A stretch of 7,728 nucleotides of DNA from an uncultured Treponema sp. GTDB taxonomy: Bacteria > Spirochaetota > Spirochaetia > Treponematales > Treponemataceae. A program made the position numbers and the translations under genes. Position 1 is the first letter of the stretch, and every line of letters begins with the position of its first letter. Positions 5,756 to 7,728 of the stretch are shown one piece after another. The notes beneath the pieces were generated by a model. It worked only from the letters and a program-made list of their open reading frames with translations. It was not told the origin of the DNA and searched no databases. The stretch spans positions 1-7,728 of the forward strand of contig CALDWC010000157.1 of the NCBI GenBank assembly GCA_937923945.1, given 5' to 3'.

Positions 5756-7025
5756 TTATCACCATTCCCGACCGTCCGATTCGGAAAAAAGCTCTTTCTT
5801 CCCAAAATGCAATAATAACATTATGTTTATCCATTCCGTTTTTCGATTGCGCTTCGCTGTTCGATGTATCATCAGATGCAACATTTTCAACGGCAAAATA
5901 GGTGTATGCAAAACCTTCCGGTAATTCCGGCAAATGAAATTCCGTCATCACGGGCGCCGCATCGCCGCTGCAGATTCGGTAGAGTTTTCCTTTCGGGCTT
6001 AAAAGTGAAAGGGCATTTGCCGTTTTGTCAAACCATGCGTGCATATCCGCTTCGATGGTTTGCGCGGGATTTCCGCCGTTGGTGACAAAAGAAAAAAGCT
6101 GTGCGCTTTCTCCGCTTGCCGTATGAACTGCGAGCCGCACTTTTGCGTTCCGAGTCGAACAAACTTTTTCCGCAAAAAACGCGATTTCCGTTTTAAGTGG
6201 ATCCGCGTAGCGTTTTCCGGGGATAATGTCTTCGGGAACGGCTGCGTCCTGAAATGCGCCTTTTGAAAGCGTCGTTACGTTTTTTTGGAGTAAATCGTCA
6301 GGGCTGTCGCACCGGAAAAAGCTAAAATCCACGGCGGCTTGATTTTCCGTTTTGAACGACAAGAGGTACCCTGTGCGGTAGCGCTGCAAGTGCGTGCATT
6401 GCGCGTGTGGCGGCAGCCCGATATCGGCAGCAGTGAGGACTGCGGAAAACGTTTCCGTAATCGGATTGTATTTACCCAAAAAAGGCGCCGCTTCGGCGTT
6501 TGACGGCGTTTCGGTAATATTCGTAAAAAACGAATTTTTATACGTGCGGAAAAGAAGCGCATTTCCGGAAAGGAAAAAATCCTGTGAGGTGGCGTTCTGA
6601 AAAAGAGGCGAAAACGGGATAATCGCTGGTTTGAGCGTGTCCGCTTCCTCGGTGAGTCTAAGGATTCCGACCTTGTTGATTAAAAAGAGCGGTTTATGCA
6701 GCAGCACCGCACCGCTCGCATGTTCCGCTTCCGTCCAGGGGCGAAATTCGCGTTCCGGTATCGCATCAAAACCGCTGCATTGCGTTATGTTGCCTCGATC
6801 AAAAAAATAGTAGGAGACGCTCGGAACGGATTCGGTTTCCGGTGTTAGTATCTTCGATGCCGTTTCAGCGGATTCGCCGCTTTGCGACGCTTTTTTGCAG
6901 CCGAGCGGAAACAGAAGCCCGAAGCTCAAAAGAAAAAGAGCGAAAAAAGTTTTTGCGCATAATCCCCTTGCGATGAAAAGGCGGTTCAAACTTTTTTCGC
7001 CGGAATGGACGCTTTCGGTGAACAT
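5712..7025 (-). CDS. Uncharacterised lipoprotein, 437 residues as read
   Basis: I do not recognise this family. The N-terminus has a hydrophobic segment (about residues 27-41, FFALFLLSFGLLFPL) ending in LGC-KK. This is a lipoprotein signal of the relaxed spirochaetal kind with Cys43 as the lipidated residue, so the protein should be membrane-anchored in the periplasm or at the surface. The mature part is rich in Ser, Ala, Phe and Thr without an obvious catalytic motif. Repeated short beta-strand-like segments around LLF, YLLSF and ALSLLSP could suit a propeller-like fold, but this is only an impression. The ATG overlaps the ridA stop as TAATG, pointing to an operon with ridA and coupled translation. 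Two oddities: the start leaves an unusual 26-residue n-region before the hydrophobic core, and the last 14 residues (MPAKGLEPLRSCPQ) come from the complement of the tRNA-Leu gene. Both ends may reflect single-base changes in homopolymer runs, so the true ends are uncertain. Confidence 0.72.
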   Translation of the reverse strand: MFTESVHSGEKSLNRLFIARGLCAKTFFALFLLSFGLLFPLGCKKASQSGESAETASKILTPETESVPSVSYYFFDRGNITQCSGFDAIPEREFRPWTEAEHASGAVLLHKPLFLINKVGILRLTEEADTLKPAIIPFSPLFQNATSQDFFLSGNALLFRTYKNSFFTNITETPSNAEAAPFLGKYNPITETFSAVLTAADIGLPPHAQCTHLQRYRTGYLLSFKTENQAAVDFSFFRCDSPDDLLQKNVTTLSKGAFQDAAVPEDIIPGKRYADPLKTEIAFFAEKVCSTRNAKVRLAVHTASGESAQLFSFVTNGGNPAQTIEADMHAWFDKTANALSLLSPKGKLYRICSGDAAPVMTEFHLPELPEGFAYTYFAVENVASDDTSNSEAQSKNGMDKHNVIIAFWEERAFFRIGRSGMVIMPAKGLEPLRSCPQ

Positions 7026-7402
7026 TAGGCTAATGCAATAACCTCAATTTCCACCAACGCATCTTTTGGTAACCGTGCAACTTGAACGGCTGATCGTGCA
7101 GGATGTTCGCTTGTACCGAAAATCTCGGCATACACCCCGTTCATCGCGGCAAAGTTATTCATGTCGCTTAAAAAAACGGTCGTTTTGACGACTTTACTCA
7201 AATCGCTATTTTTGCTTTCCAAAATCGCTTTTACATTCAAAAGCGACCGGCGAGTTTGCTCTTCTATGGTGGCGGGCATTTTTCCCGTCGCCGGATCAAT
7301 CGGTAGCTGTCCCGATGTAAAAATAAAACCGTTTGCACAAATTCCCTGTGAGTACGGACCGATTGCGGCAGGCGCTTTATCGGTCGCAAGAACTGTTTTC
7401 AT
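7025..7402 (-). CDS. ridA: RidA family reactive intermediate/imine deaminase (YjgF/YER057c/UK114)
   Basis: RidA proteins are cytoplasmic trimers that hydrolyse reactive enamine/imine intermediates, such as 2-aminoacrylate, released by PLP enzymes. The 125-residue protein has the standard family length and features: AIGPYSQG (13-20), FTSGQLPIDP (28-37), HPARSAVQVARLP (100-112) with the substrate-binding Arg103, and the C-terminal VEIEVIALA with Glu120. The ATG at 7400-7402 is chosen because GGAGGA (7408-7413) precedes it at normal distance. An upstream in-frame ATG at 7501 would add 33 residues with no family match and would lie upstream of the promoter. The stop overlaps the start of the lipoprotein gene by one base. 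Assignment is very secure; the physiological substrate is not visible. Confidence 0.96.
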   Translation of the reverse strand: MKTVLATDKAPAAIGPYSQGICANGFIFTSGQLPIDPATGKMPATIEEQTRRSLLNVKAILESKNSDLSKVVKTTVFLSDMNNFAAMNGVYAEIFGTSEHPARSAVQVARLPKDALVEIEVIALA

Positions 7403-7430
7403 AAAATTCCTCCAAAATAAAGATGTTTTT

Positions 7431-7459
7431 AGTATAATCACCGCAGTAATAAAAATCAA
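7431..7459 (-). promoter_or_regulatory. Promoter of ridA and the lipoprotein gene
   Basis: On the minus strand TTGATT (7454-7459) and TATACT (7431-7436) are 17 bp apart. Transcription would begin near 7424, about 22 bases before the ridA ATG. This supports the short RidA start, because a start at 7501 would be upstream of it. Confidence 0.75.
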
Positions 7460-7728
7460 GAGTGGTTTTTGCCGATTACGCACACCGCATGTTTTATCCA
7501 TCGGGAGTACTGATTAATTCAATCGAGAATTGAGAGCTTCTTTTAAAAACTCGGGTTAGATTTTTAAAGATGCCCTTTCAGTGCCCACCTTTGATTTACT
7601 GGAACTGAACATTGCGAAACAACAGGAAACGATGTTAAACGGCGTCAAGCCTTTAATCAGCGTTTTGCTACGCTATCATAAATACCGTTTTTATGCAATA
7701 TCACCGTGCAGCTAAATTGTCTCATTCG
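7460..7728. other. No supported gene; possible gene relic
   Basis: This stretch upstream of ridA has only short open frames. On the minus strand a 22-codon frame (7657-7725) starts MRQFSCTVILHKNG, which vaguely resembles the first strand of HicB-type antitoxins, but it stops at once. Further along, in other frames, pieces such as KVGTERASLKNL and FLKEALNSRLN look protein-like. On the plus strand 7560-7712 stays open (including SVPTFDLLELNIAKQQE) but lacks a clear start. A decayed small gene is possible; I cannot assign one. Confidence 0.3.

Noticed and set aside
7403..7501. N-terminal extension of RidA by 33 residues
   Set aside because: The added residues match nothing in the family, the promoter lies inside it, and a strong ribosome binding site marks the shorter start.

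Overview
The window looks like a chromosomal segment of a host-associated spirochaete, most likely Treponema. This rests on the mix of anaerobic metabolism genes, moderate-to-low G+C, relaxed lipoprotein signal and overall protein style. The genus is an inference from gene content; no marker gene here fixes it.

Layout. A glycogen synthase gene (glgA, +) fills 296-1843 and ends at a good hairpin terminator. It converges on a two-gene minus-strand operon (2668-3186, then 1903-2667). The first gene encodes a small protein carrying only the C-terminal glycyl-radical segment of an anaerobic ribonucleotide reductase (NrdD), fused to a glutaredoxin-like domain. The second encodes a radical-SAM activase of the NrdG type. 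The stop of the first touches the start of the second. This operon has a near-consensus promoter (TTGACA-17-TATTAT) with two NrdR-box-like 16-mers exactly 42 bp apart, one in the promoter spacer and one in the leader. Next, also on the minus strand, is ribonuclease Y (rny, 3380-4912) with its own terminator and promoter. A divergent plus-strand gene (5157-5531) encodes a nicotinamidase/isochorismatase-family hydrolase that stops just before its catalytic cysteine, so it is probably a pseudogene. A tRNA-Leu(CAA) gene follows (5672-5755, +). The right part holds a minus-strand pair: a RidA-family deaminase (7025-7402) and an unrecognised lipoprotein (5712-7025), whose reading frame ends inside the tRNA gene on the opposite strand. 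The last 270 bases have no convincing gene.

How the genes relate. Radical SAM activases install a glycyl radical on partner proteins. The small NrdD-like protein carries the candidate glycyl site (RIVGYYR), sits directly upstream of such an activase, is fused to a redoxin, and is controlled by sites resembling those of the ribonucleotide-reductase repressor NrdR. Together these suggest a split or spare-part version of class III ribonucleotide reduction: a separate radical-bearing domain with its own reductant domain and activase, without the catalytic barrel nearby. This is the most interesting system in the window. The other genes are housekeeping functions (glycogen synthesis, mRNA decay, imine/enamine detoxification, tRNA). 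The lipoprotein and hydrolase genes show local signs of frame damage.
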